The position numbers and the translations under genes were made by a program. Below are positions 1 through 7,739 of a stretch of 8,644 nt of DNA, piece after piece (the first letter of the stretch is position 1; the number at the start of each line of letters is the position of its first letter). Source of the DNA: JANLQX01 sp043775075 (GTDB taxonomy: Bacteria > Actinomycetota > Acidimicrobiia > Acidimicrobiales > JANYDT01); the NCBI GenBank assembly GCA_043775075.1, contig JAYVSS010000022.1:1-8644 (forward strand), in the 5' to 3' direction. The notes beneath the pieces are model-generated. The model made no database searches. It saw nothing but the letters and a program-made list of their open reading frames with translations, and was not told the origin of the DNA.

Positions 1-1179
1 CGCGAATGACATCGCAGTGGTCCATGCCGTGCCGTTGTAGACCTCGACTCGGGCGCTCATATCGCTGGCCGCCCCCGAGGAGGCGTCACACACCACGCCC
101 ACGTAGATCATTCCTGCTCGCCACGTAAGCCCGAACGGACGCGCCTGGCCGTTGACACATGAACCCGTAGGGATGGCAATGGGCGTTCCGATGGCGCCAT
201 TGGACGTGGCCACCGGATAGACCTTGCGGTCCCCCATGTTGACGACGTACAGCGTGGACTCGTCGCCAGAGATGTCGATACCGCCGAGTCCGGTGCTTCC
301 GACGGCGGCGAATGCTTGATCGTCGAGGCTGGCCGCGGCGATGGAGCTCAATCCGCGAGTGGCGTTCGAAGCACTGAACCCGACGTTGGGGATGGTGGCG
401 ATCAGACTCGGCGATCCAGATGACGGAAGGCTGTAGACCCCGCCCGCGCCGCCGGGCGACACCAGACCGACGTGGCGCTTCACGTAGGCCGCGGCGTAGG
501 TGGTGCCTGTACTTGGTCGCGATGTCAGACCCCAGACCGAACCAACGGCGCCCTGCGACGCCAGGCCGTTTAGCGTTGGCGTGGCCCCGGAAGCGTTGGC
601 GGCGAGGGAGAAGACGTTGGGTTGACCGGCGACAGTGCCATCGGACGAGTCACCACTCTTGAAGCACGAAGTGGCCACGCTCGGGTTGGTCTGGCACCAC
701 GTCGAGGGATCAAACAACCCAACGCTAACGGCGTCGCCGCCGCTGGCGAACGAGGTCAGGCCGGTACCCTTCGGACCGGCTTGCATGCCCGCTGGCTTCG
801 TGACCTCCACGCGGTATTGCACTGAAGTGGAGGTTCCACTGATCGAAAAGGCGCCGCCGCCCGCAGTGGTGTCGCTTCCAACTGCTGCGCCTGCGGCGTT
901 GTATGCCGCCACGGCGACGCCGTCTACTCCGGGATCGGTTCCGTCCTGCAGCCCGTTGCCGTTGTTGTCGTTAAATACGACACCGGTGACGGGCGACGGA
1001 GCGGCCTGTGCGGCCAACGCCTGGCCAATGAATGGAGTCACCAGGAGCGGCGCGAACAGGGCCATCGTTGCGCCAATTCGGACCATCGTTCGACGCCGCG
1101 TGGAGGTCGGCGATGCGGACGATGCCGTCGAGTTGAGCGCGTTGGGCGTGAGGGGTTGCCCGGGGATGGTGTGCGGCAC
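1..1179 (-). CDS. Secreted surface protein with SdrD B-like domain (3' end beyond the window)
   Basis: The frame is open from a GTG at 1179 to the window edge, giving 393 residues with no stop, so the C-terminus is missing. The start is supported by AAAGGA at 1186-1191, six bases upstream. Residues 28-57 look like a signal peptide: RRR, a hydrophobic stretch (ALFAPLLVTPFIG), then an ALA-A cleavage site. An in-frame ATG at 1086 (residue 32) is an alternative start that would give a more usual signal length. Residues about 62-115 match the SdrD/SD-repeat B-like fold (GVVFNDNNGNGLQD, then a Gly-rich turn and FSISG). These Ca-binding beta domains are common in cell-surface proteins. The remainder has propeller-like stretches such as VGSVWGLTSRP, KRHVGLVSPGGAGGVYSL and GIDISGDESTLYVVNM. 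The role is probably extracellular or cell-surface; substrate and anchoring cannot be judged without the C-terminus. It lies downstream of the LysR gene with a 132-base gap and may have its own transcript. Confidence 0.8.
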   Translation of the reverse strand, partial: MPHTIPGQPLTPNALNSTASSASPTSTRRRTMVRIGATMALFAPLLVTPFIGQALAAQAAPSPVTGVVFNDNNGNGLQDGTDPGVDGVAVAAYNAAGAAVGSDTTAGGGAFSISGTSTSVQYRVEVTKPAGMQAGPKGTGLTSFASGGDAVSVGLFDPSTWCQTNPSVATSCFKSGDSSDGTVAGQPNVFSLAANASGATPTLNGLASQGAVGSVWGLTSRPSTGTTYAAAYVKRHVGLVSPGGAGGVYSLPSSGSPSLIATIPNVGFSASNATRGLSSIAAASLDDQAFAAVGSTGLGGIDISGDESTLYVVNMGDRKVYPVATSNGAIGTPIAIPTGSCVNGQARPFGLTWRAGMIYVGVVCDASSGAASDMSARVEVYNGTAWTTAMSFA

Positions 1180-1194
1180 GGTGGTTCCTTTGCG

Positions 1195-1228
1195 GCGGCG
1201 ATAGGTCGTCGTCTTCGACCATCGCCGC
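1195..1228 (-). promoter_or_regulatory. Stable hairpin in the 5' leader of the surface-protein gene
   Basis: GCGGCGAT (1195-1202) pairs with ATCGCCGC (1221-1228), and GGTCG (1204-1208) pairs with CGACC (1216-1220). This gives 13 base pairs with one bulged base and a 7-base loop. On the minus strand the stem ends about three bases before the AAAGGA ribosome binding site of the surface-protein gene. No T-tract follows, so an intrinsic terminator for the upstream LysR gene is unlikely. A translation-control or mRNA-stabilising leader element fits better, but this is inference. I could not match the leader to a known riboswitch consensus. Confidence 0.5.
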
Positions 1229-1311
1229 TGCGGGGTTGAGCCAAAACGCCGCGGTACGCCGAACGACCTAGTGAAGGCCCCCAATCGTCGGTGCGGCGAA
1301 CGGCGCCGGAA

Positions 1312-2226
1312 CTATGGCCCATCGGCGGCGATGAGACCTTCGAAAAGGACCTCGGCGCTGGCGTTGGGTAGAGCGTCTCGACGGCGGATTGCCGCAATGT
1401 TGCGGTGCGCCAGTGGTTCGCCGGGCAGCCGGACGAGTGGACGAACACCGCCCTCGGCCACCTCCTGCGGCAGCGCGCACCAGCCGACCCCGAGGCGCAC
1501 CATTTGGCGGAGGACATCAGGGTTGGATGACTCCGCCACCACCCGCATGGGGATGTCCCGAGCGGCCAAAGCGCTGGCGATCAACGCCCGGCTCTGCGAT
1601 CCGGCCGGATAGGTGACCCACGGGCCCCAGGTGCGGGGATCGTCAGGCGGGGTGGGGCTGACGTGGCGGCCCATGGCGTCGACGGGAGGGTAGATATAAA
1701 TCCCCTCGGCGAACAGGGGGGTCACGCTGAGGCGCCGTCCAAGGCTCACCGTCACTGGATTGGGGACTACGACCACGGCCAGATCGAGCTCCCCGGCCGC
1801 CACCCGCTCGGACAGCGAGAGGGACGGTTCAACCACGATGGTGACCATAACGTTCGGGTGCACCGACCGAAATGATGCCACCGTGGGGGCCAGGGCGCCG
1901 AGGGCGACGGTGTCGATCATGCCGATGCGGACGACGCCGCGGACACCGGTGCGAAGTTCGTCGAGCCGATGTCCGAGGTCATCGACGCTGGCCAGAACGA
2001 GTTCGGCGACCGCAAGAACATCGGCCAGCTCGCCCGTGGGCGTGCGGAGGCGGGCCCGCCGGTCGAACAGTTTGACCCCCAGGCGTCGTTCCACCTGGGC
2101 GACGCCCTGGGACAGAGCCGGTTGGGTCACGCCGAGGCGGCGGGCGGCGTCGGACCAAGTGTCGGCGCGGGCGGCCTCGCGGACGTAGAGCAACTGATGG
2201 ACCGAGAGGTTGGGGAGGTCACGCAC
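1312..2226 (-). CDS. LysR-family transcriptional regulator
   Basis: This is a 304-residue protein of normal length for LysR-type regulators. The N-terminus (residues about 6-65) is the winged helix-turn-helix: QLLYVREAARADTWSDAARR, then LGVTQPALSQGVAQVERRLG and VKLFDR. The rest is the periplasmic-binding-protein-like effector domain, starting near VRIGMIDTVALGALAP (residues about 98-113), with the usual GELDLAVVV segment near 147-155. The start is GTG at 2226. GGGG lies about four bases upstream, a poor Shine-Dalgarno match, so the start is less certain than the gene. It is divergent from ino1, the classic arrangement in which a LysR regulator controls its neighbour, so ino1 is the first candidate target. 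The inducer is unknown. Confidence 0.93.
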   Translation of the reverse strand: MRDLPNLSVHQLLYVREAARADTWSDAARRLGVTQPALSQGVAQVERRLGVKLFDRRARLRTPTGELADVLAVAELVLASVDDLGHRLDELRTGVRGVVRIGMIDTVALGALAPTVASFRSVHPNVMVTIVVEPSLSLSERVAAGELDLAVVVVPNPVTVSLGRRLSVTPLFAEGIYIYPPVDAMGRHVSPTPPDDPRTWGPWVTYPAGSQSRALIASALAARDIPMRVVAESSNPDVLRQMVRLGVGWCALPQEVAEGGVRPLVRLPGEPLAHRNIAAIRRRDALPNASAEVLFEGLIAADGP

Positions 2227-2289
2227 CCCGTCATTCTCTCAAAGACTTCCTTATGTTTCGGCTGTTTGCCTGAGTAGTTTCTTTTGACC
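2227..2289. promoter_or_regulatory. Divergent promoter region between the LysR gene and ino1
   Basis: This is a 63-base, relatively AT-rich spacer between two divergent starts. On the plus strand TAGTTT at 2275-2280 matches the actinobacterial -10 pattern TANNNT. It lies nine bases before the ATG at 2290, which would fit a leaderless ino1 transcript. No Shine-Dalgarno is visible before that ATG. A weak interrupted repeat, AAAGA (2241-2245) facing TGTTT (2254-2258), could be part of a LysR binding site, but no clean T-N11-A palindrome stands out. Confidence 0.35.
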
Positions 2290-3600
<1,311 letters not shown>

Positions 3601-3611
3601 CCCGCCGCTTC

Positions 3612-3632
3612 ACCGCGCTGTTGTGGCGCGGT
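3612..3632 (+). terminator. Terminator-like hairpin after ino1
   Basis: ACCGCGC (3612-3618) and GCGCGGT (3626-3632) form a perfect 7-bp GC-rich stem with a 7-base loop, starting 11 bases after the ino1 stop. There is no T-tract, so if it terminates transcription it does so weakly or with help. It separates ino1 from the transporter gene. Confidence 0.4.
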
Positions 3633-3716
3633 CACCGGCGCCGGGAGCGCGTTCGAACTAGGCTCTCGTCATGTGGAATTGTAGTCTCACTATGCAAGAC
3701 GAAGGGTAATGGCCCG

Positions 3717-4628
3717 ATGTGGGTGATCGCCACTTTGATCGCTGTCGTCCTCCAGACAACTCGAACGTCGATGCAGCAGAAGTTGCGGTCCCAGCTTTCG
3801 ATCACGGCGGCGGGGTTTGTCCGATACGTCTACGGGGCGCCACTGGCCCTTGCCGCTGTCGGAGTTTGCGTCGTTGGGTTCGGCCAACACCTTCCAAATC
3901 CGCCCCGCTCGTTTTGGCTGACGATCACCGCCGCTGGCCTCGCTCAGATCGTCGGAACCGTCGCGTTGATAACGGCGTTCGATCGGCGCGGATTTGCTGT
4001 TGGGACGGTGTACTCCAAAACCGAGGTCCTACAGGTCGCCCTGTTCTCGGTGATCGTGTTGCATGAGCGGGTTTCTTGGTGGGGATGGGTCGGAGTGGCG
4101 GTATGCATGGTCGGTGTCGCTTGGTTGGCGCTTGCCCGCCGAACCGAGAGACCGGGGCAGGTAACGGGTGGCTCGGCGGTGTTTCGGATCGATGCGGCGC
4201 TGGGGTTTGGGTTGCTCGCCGGAGCGACATTTGCGTTGGCCACGGTGTGGATCCGGGCATCATCGAAATCACTTGGCGACGGACCGGCGGTGTTTCGGGC
4301 GATCGTCACATTGGCGGCGATGAACACCATCCAGATGGTGATCAACGGGGGGCAGATGCTCCTCACCAATGCCGACGATGTGTGGTCCGTCATACGTACA
4401 TGGCGGACTTCGGCTGTTGTCGGCGTGCTTTCGGTCTGCGGATCAGCCAGTTGGGCGCTTGCCGTTACCTTGCAAAATGCGGTCAAGGTCCGGACGCTCG
4501 GTCAGGTTGAGTTACTGCTCACGTTTGCCGTATCTCATCGCTTCCTCGGCGAACGTCACCGCCGCAACGAGTACTTGGCCAGCGCACTTGTCGTCGCTGG
4601 TGTTGGCATCGTGCTCGTTCTTGCGTAG
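3717..4628 (+). CDS. EamA/DMT-superfamily membrane transporter
   Basis: This is a 303-residue, strongly hydrophobic protein with about ten membrane segments in two repeated halves, the layout of EamA drug/metabolite transporters. Each half ends in a similar block. The first has KTEVLQVALFSVIVLHERVS followed by a Gly/Val-rich helix (about residues 100-138). The second has LGQVELLLTFAVSHRFLGER followed by SALVVAGVGIVLVL. These E-x-ER-type blocks are typical of the family. The ATG at 3717 has AAGGG about ten bases upstream. The frame is open for a further 414 bases upstream, but that part overlaps ino1 and is not coding. TAGTCT at 3682-3687 is a possible -10 element. Substrate and direction of transport cannot be read from the sequence. 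Co-transcription with ino1 is possible but doubtful given the 116-base gap and the hairpin. Confidence 0.85.
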   Translation: MWVIATLIAVVLQTTRTSMQQKLRSQLSITAAGFVRYVYGAPLALAAVGVCVVGFGQHLPNPPRSFWLTITAAGLAQIVGTVALITAFDRRGFAVGTVYSKTEVLQVALFSVIVLHERVSWWGWVGVAVCMVGVAWLALARRTERPGQVTGGSAVFRIDAALGFGLLAGATFALATVWIRASSKSLGDGPAVFRAIVTLAAMNTIQMVINGGQMLLTNADDVWSVIRTWRTSAVVGVLSVCGSASWALAVTLQNAVKVRTLGQVELLLTFAVSHRFLGERHRRNEYLASALVVAGVGIVLVLA

Positions 4629-4670
4629 CAACGGTGGGCGCGGCGGCGGCTGGCATGCCACGATGCTCCG

Positions 4671-4860
4671 GTGACGAACATGCCGATGACCCTCGACGAA
4701 GCTGGCGGATCTTCTCCACCCCGAAGGCGTATGCCGATGACCGACGTTGGCGCTAAGGAGGCGGACGACCGCCGCCGCGAACACGGCGATATGCTACGTA
4801 CGCTTATTCATATGGATGAGCCCGATCACAAGGAGTATCGGCCATCGCGGGGGGATTGCG
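4671..4860 (+). pseudogene. Cytochrome P450 N-terminal relic, frameshifted and internally deleted
   Basis: No single frame gives a sensible protein, but pieces from three frames join into a P450-like N-terminus. Frame one from GTG 4671 gives MPMTLDEA. The next frame gives ADLLHPE (4705-4725). The third frame gives AYADDRRW (4727-4750), followed by a stop at 4754. The first frame resumes with REHGD and LRTLIHMDEPDHKEYR, to about 4841. One more shift gives AIAG. In actinobacterial P450s the order is an N-terminal TLxEADLLxPExYADD, then about 60-80 residues, then RTLIHMDxPxHxxYRxIAxDWF. Here that middle section is mostly missing and everything after it is lost. The relic ends against the convergent DUF1330 gene. 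The piecewise reading is seen directly; assignment to P450 rests on remembered family motifs. No heme-binding Cys region is present. Confidence 0.6.
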
Positions 4861-4885
4861 AGCGCCTCGTTTCCAAGACAGTCCA

Positions 4886-5299
4886 CTACCGGTCCTGCAC
4901 CGCCACGCCGGTCGTCTCGAACGAGGTCATGAACGCGTTGGACCCAACCTTGCCGGCCATGTGGGCTCCCACATCGACCTCCCGGTACACCCGCACCGTG
5001 AAGTTCCCCGCGACGGGATCTAGACGAAGCGGCTTGATCGTGTCTTGATACGTGCGCGAGTACCAGAATGTGCGAGCACTTTTCAATGATGGGAAACGGA
5101 CAACAAGCGTCACGTGATTGTCTGGGGTCTCACCTTCAAATGTATCGATCGGACGTGCTGAATTTAAGTAATAACCACCGAGCGTGTCGTACAGACCCGA
5201 TGACAGCAGCGCCTTGGTGTAGGCCATCATTTGTTCACGATTGAGTGACTCGCCGTCGACAATCATGAGCACAGGCGTATCGTTGGGGTCGTTGGTCAT
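4886..5299 (-). CDS. DUF1330-family protein
   Basis: This is a 137-residue protein from ATG 5299, slightly longer than the usual DUF1330 length of about 95-100 residues. Residues about 10-105 carry the family pattern: LMIVDGESLNREQMMAYTKA, then LGGYYLNSARPIDTFEGE, VTLVVRFPSLKSARTFWYS and YQDTIKPLRLDPVAG. The family adopts a ferredoxin-like dimeric alpha/beta fold of unknown activity, often beside oxidative catabolic enzymes. The start is not secure. The frame stays open to 5419, but that stretch crosses the terminator hairpin, so it is unlikely to be translated. GTG 5338 is possible. A seven-codon reading frame (5319-5296) overlaps the ATG as ATGA, so coupled re-initiation is conceivable. It follows the DUF169 gene on the same strand but is separated from it by a strong terminator. 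Confidence 0.8.
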   Translation of the reverse strand: MTNDPNDTPVLMIVDGESLNREQMMAYTKALLSSGLYDTLGGYYLNSARPIDTFEGETPDNHVTLVVRFPSLKSARTFWYSRTYQDTIKPLRLDPVAGNFTVRVYREVDVGAHMAGKVGSNAFMTSFETTGVAVQDR

Positions 5300-5356
5300 G
5301 GGATGAGCGGATTCGTCATGGGTCAAATGGTATTTCACCTTGGTTGACGTGTGTCG

Positions 5357-5408
5357 AAAAAGCGCATCGGTGTCGAAAATACGCAGCGTATTTTCGACAC
5401 GCATGCGC
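5357..5408 (-). terminator. Strong intrinsic terminator for the DUF169 gene
   Basis: The arms 5362-5383 and 5387-5408 are complementary at 20 of 22 positions around a 3-base loop. The inner 14 bases, GTGTCGAAAATACG, are a perfect inverted repeat. Read on the minus strand, the stem is followed directly by TTTTT (5361-5357). It lies 22 bases after the DUF169 stop. This is the expected layout of a rho-independent terminator in that direction. Repeated pieces flank it: GTGTCGAAAA again at 5351-5360 and GCATGCGC again at 5421-5428. Confidence 0.75.
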
Positions 5409-5430
5409 AAAAGTGCCAAAGCATGCGCGC

Positions 5431-6258
5431 TTATGAAGCAGGCTTGCGGTCGGGATAACTTGCACCGAGGCCGGCGCGGGCGTCGGATTGCAAGCCATAC
5501 GGTGGGATCGGGTAGCGCAGACCGTTGCGAGACAGCGCCTCCATCCCGATGATCGCCTTCGGCAGGAAGCGTGGGGGCATGGCCATAAGCATCTCGTCAT
5601 CTGCCACACCGCCGTAGCGTCGTTCAGCGAAGCACGGGATTGACACCGACGGCTCCCCGGTGGCGAGAGCGCGTCCCCACGAATCGGCGCATGACGACTC
5701 GCCCACGCAGCCCCACTTCAATTCCCGGTAGCCCGACCACTGCAACCCGTTGACGAGCAGGATCATCTGTCCGGGCGTGGCGTAGATAAGGACGATGTCG
5801 GGCGGGTCGAGTCGTTTCGCGCTGAGGGGTGAGACGGCCAGTGCGGCGTGAGCACCGAACGGCGCGCACTGCAGTGCCTCTTGATGCGCCGCCGAATCCT
5901 CGATGGACTCAAACCACACGCCTTTCATCGCCCGGCCGCTCAGCCAGTCTTCAGTCGGCGGGGTCAGACCGACGATGGTGGAGCACTGAGGGCCAGCGAG
6001 GTCGTCGGCAGTAATCCCTACGGTCCATCCCAGGCGAGCGGCCTGACCGACGATTTGGTCGGTGGTGTGCACCTGCTGGGGTCGACGGATCTTCGGAATG
6101 GATTCCATCTCGGCCACCGTGGGAAATCGCTTCATGCCGATGGGGGTGGTCTTCAGTCGCAACAGCGTATTGAGGCGCCCGACGAGATCGTCCCAGTCGT
6201 AGTGACCGGCGCCAGTGGGGCTGATGCCCAGCGAGACAGGGGCAGGGGTCATCGTCAT
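5431..6258 (-). CDS. DUF169-family protein
   Basis: This is a 275-residue protein from ATG 6258. The pattern fits DUF169 (COG2043): LNTLLRLKTTPIGMKRFP near the N-terminus, then conserved cysteines in GPQCSTIVGL and LQCAPFG, PPDIVLIYATPGQMILLVNG, a C-x5-C pair in KWGCVGESSCAD, and VSIPCFAERRYGGVADDEML with MPPRFL near the C-terminus. The several Cys residues are typical of the family and could bind metal or a cofactor; the function of DUF169 is not established. The frame remains open to 6390, but the upstream part has no family similarity and overlaps the divergent dioxygenase gene, so ATG 6258 (or ATG 6252) is preferred. It is divergent from the TauD-like gene across 55 bases and closed by a strong terminator. 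Confidence 0.85.
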   Translation of the reverse strand: MTMTPAPVSLGISPTGAGHYDWDDLVGRLNTLLRLKTTPIGMKRFPTVAEMESIPKIRRPQQVHTTDQIVGQAARLGWTVGITADDLAGPQCSTIVGLTPPTEDWLSGRAMKGVWFESIEDSAAHQEALQCAPFGAHAALAVSPLSAKRLDPPDIVLIYATPGQMILLVNGLQWSGYRELKWGCVGESSCADSWGRALATGEPSVSIPCFAERRYGGVADDEMLMAMPPRFLPKAIIGMEALSRNGLRYPIPPYGLQSDARAGLGASYPDRKPAS

Positions 6259-6313
6259 GGAATAAGTCTGCCCGTTGGTGCCGGAGGAATGCGAAGGCGT
6301 ACGATCTCCAACC
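6259..6313. promoter_or_regulatory. Divergent promoter region between DUF169 and the dioxygenase gene
   Basis: This 55-base spacer must hold promoters for both directions. On the plus strand TACGAT at 6300-6305 fits the TANNNT -10 pattern and ends eight bases before the dioxygenase ATG, consistent with a leaderless transcript. TTGGTG at 6275-6280 is a weak -35 candidate with a 19-base spacer. No clear element was identified for the minus direction, and no operator palindrome stands out. Confidence 0.35.
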
Positions 6314-7168
6314 ATGACAATCACGTGCGAACCAGCGGCCGGAGCCCTCGGAGCGGTCGTTCGTGGGTTCGATTTCTCCTCTGAATACACCGCCGCCGAA
6401 GTCGCTCAGCTACGCGCACATATTAATGTCAGCAAGGTGGTGTTTCTCCCTGCACAGGAGTTGTCGCTCGACCATCTCGAACGGCTGACGGAGGCGCTGG
6501 GCGGACGAGATGTCACGCCGTATGTGAATCCTCTGGCCGACCGTCCGTTCGTCATCCGCGTCGTCAAGGAAGCGACCGACGAACTCAATTTCGCCAACGC
6601 CTGGCACACCGACCTTTCCTATCTCCCAACCCCGCCGAGTTACACCCTGCTCCAGGCGTGGGACGTCCCGTTGGCCGGTGGAGACACCGTGTGGTCGAAC
6701 CAGGAATTGGCATTCTCGACGCTTTCGGCTGGCCTGCGGGAAACGTTGCGCGGACTGCGGGCGGTGCACTCCGCGGGCCTCGCATATGGCACGGGCGGGT
6801 ACCTCGAATCTGTGGCCAAGAAGACATCAATGGCGATTGCTCCGTCGGCCGATGCGTATGCCACCCAGATCCACCCGGTCGTGGTTCGGCACCCTGAGAC
6901 GGGTAACGAAGGGCTGTATCTCAATAGTACGTACACTCAGCGCTTTGACGGGTGGTCTCCGGCCGAGTCGGCGGGGTTGCTGCAGTATCTCTATCGCCAC
7001 TCATCACACGAGAACCTCACCTGCAGGGTCCGTTGGCAACCCGGCATGATCGCCATCTGGGACAACCGCTCCACCCAACACAACGCTCTCAACGACTACA
7101 CCGGCGTGCGACGTGAAATGTTTCGTACCAGTGTCAAGGGTGGCGCCCCGGTAGCAGCCTCACTCTAG
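6314..7168 (+). CDS. TauD/TfdA-family Fe(II)/2-oxoglutarate-dependent dioxygenase
   Basis: This is a 284-residue protein, the normal length for the TauD/TfdA family. These enzymes hydroxylate small substrates using Fe(II), O2 and 2-oxoglutarate. The metal triad is visible as H98 and D100 (AWHTDLSY) and H256 (NRSTQHNALNDY). R267 (TGVRREMFR) sits where the 2-oxoglutarate carboxylate is bound, and GGDTVWSN (about 122-129) is the conserved Thr segment. The N-terminus (GALGAVVRGFDF) is also typical. ATG 6314 is preferred over an upstream in-frame GTG at 6275, because the family begins here and a TANNNT box lies eight bases upstream. It heads a plus-strand run with the DUF3237 gene 45 bases downstream. 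The substrate cannot be told from the sequence, so taurine or 2,4-D should not be assumed. Confidence 0.92.
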   Translation: MTITCEPAAGALGAVVRGFDFSSEYTAAEVAQLRAHINVSKVVFLPAQELSLDHLERLTEALGGRDVTPYVNPLADRPFVIRVVKEATDELNFANAWHTDLSYLPTPPSYTLLQAWDVPLAGGDTVWSNQELAFSTLSAGLRETLRGLRAVHSAGLAYGTGGYLESVAKKTSMAIAPSADAYATQIHPVVVRHPETGNEGLYLNSTYTQRFDGWSPAESAGLLQYLYRHSSHENLTCRVRWQPGMIAIWDNRSTQHNALNDYTGVRREMFRTSVKGGAPVAASL

Positions 7169-7203
7169 ATCCAGTTCCCCCAACCAACTGCTCAAACAAA
7201 ATC

Positions 7204-7208
7204 GGAGA
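7204..7208 (+). promoter_or_regulatory. Ribosome binding site deciding the GTG start of the DUF3237 gene
   Basis: GGAGA lies five bases before GTG 7214. It is the clearest Shine-Dalgarno on the plus strand of the window and fixes the non-ATG start. It contrasts with the apparently leaderless dioxygenase gene upstream, as expected for an internal operon gene. Confidence 0.65.
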
Positions 7209-7213
7209 CCGCC

Positions 7214-7633
7214 GTGCCCCTCGAAGCTCTTCCCGCCGAATTCCTCTTCAGCATCACTGTCAATATTGGTGAGATCGCGCCCGTGGTGATCGGTGGCGCT
7301 CCGTTTGGAACCCGCATCATCGTCACCGGTTCGGGTGGCACGTTCGACGGGCCGAAGATGCGCGGAGTCGTCGCGCAAGTAGCTGGCGGGGATTGGGTGA
7401 CTTTGGGCGCTGACGGCGTCATGGATCTCGACGTGCGCATTGTCCTGACGACAGACGACGGCGTGCCGATCTTCATGAGGTACACCGGCATCGGCAAAGA
7501 CGGCAAGCTTTGGACAGCTGTCCGTTTCGAGGTCGGCGACGAGCGCTACGCCTGGCTCAATGCGATTCAGGCCGTGTCGCATGGAGCCACCGGCAAGGGC
7601 GACGTCTCCTACGACGTGTACGCCCTCAGCTAA
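7214..7633 (+). CDS. DUF3237-family protein
   Basis: This 139-residue protein matches DUF3237. It has an N-terminal beta strand LEALPAEFLFSITVNIGE, then GTRIIVTGSGGTFDGPKMRG (about residues 30-49), GGDWVTLGADGVMDLDVRIV, a middle TDDGVPIFMRYTG, and a C-terminal RYAWLNAIQAVSHG followed by VSYDVYAL. The family is a small beta-barrel of unknown activity, frequently found near catabolic enzymes. No signal peptide is seen, so it is probably cytoplasmic. The start is GTG 7214 with a good GGAGA upstream. It follows the dioxygenase gene by 45 bases and is probably co-transcribed with it. Its TAA is 13 bases before the ATG of the next, frameshifted reading frame. Confidence 0.88.
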   Translation: MPLEALPAEFLFSITVNIGEIAPVVIGGAPFGTRIIVTGSGGTFDGPKMRGVVAQVAGGDWVTLGADGVMDLDVRIVLTTDDGVPIFMRYTGIGKDGKLWTAVRFEVGDERYAWLNAIQAVSHGATGKGDVSYDVYALS

Positions 7634-7646
7634 AGAGCCACGTTTG

Positions 7647-7739
7647 ATGCGGCGTCGGCGGCCTTCGGCAGTAGCAGCGATCGTGGTGGTGACGGGACTC
7701 GTAGGGGCTCTTTCGGGGCTGTGCTTTCAGGCTGGCTAA
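7647..7739 (+). other. Signal-peptide reading frame detached from the GH114 gene by a frameshift
   Basis: ATG 7647 opens a 30-codon frame ending at TAA 7737-7739. It starts MRRRR, then a hydrophobic run (AVAAIVVVTGLVGALSG): a textbook secretion signal with no mature protein behind it. AAAGAG lies about nine bases upstream. The GH114 domain continues in a frame offset by one base and has no good signal or alternative start of its own before GTG 7721. One extra G in either GGGG run (7704-7707 or 7715-7718) would join the two into one secreted protein of about 306 residues. I read this piece as the true N-terminus of the downstream gene. Confidence 0.65.

Noticed and set aside
635..1204. 189-residue plus-strand frame
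   Set aside because: It lies opposite the surface-protein gene, which has a ribosome binding site, signal peptide and domain match. The plus-strand translation is low-complexity and matches nothing.
1180..1260. Cyclic-di-GMP (GEMM) riboswitch, suggested by GCAAAGG next to a stem
   Set aside because: The conserved upstream strand and the second stem are absent. The GCAAAGGA is simply the ribosome binding site of the surface-protein gene.
5300..5419. Longer start for the DUF1330 protein at 5419
   Set aside because: The extra residues would be encoded by the terminator hairpin and have no similarity to the family.
6259..6390. Longer start for the DUF169 protein at 6390
   Set aside because: The added residues overlap the start of the divergent dioxygenase gene and are not part of the DUF169 domain.
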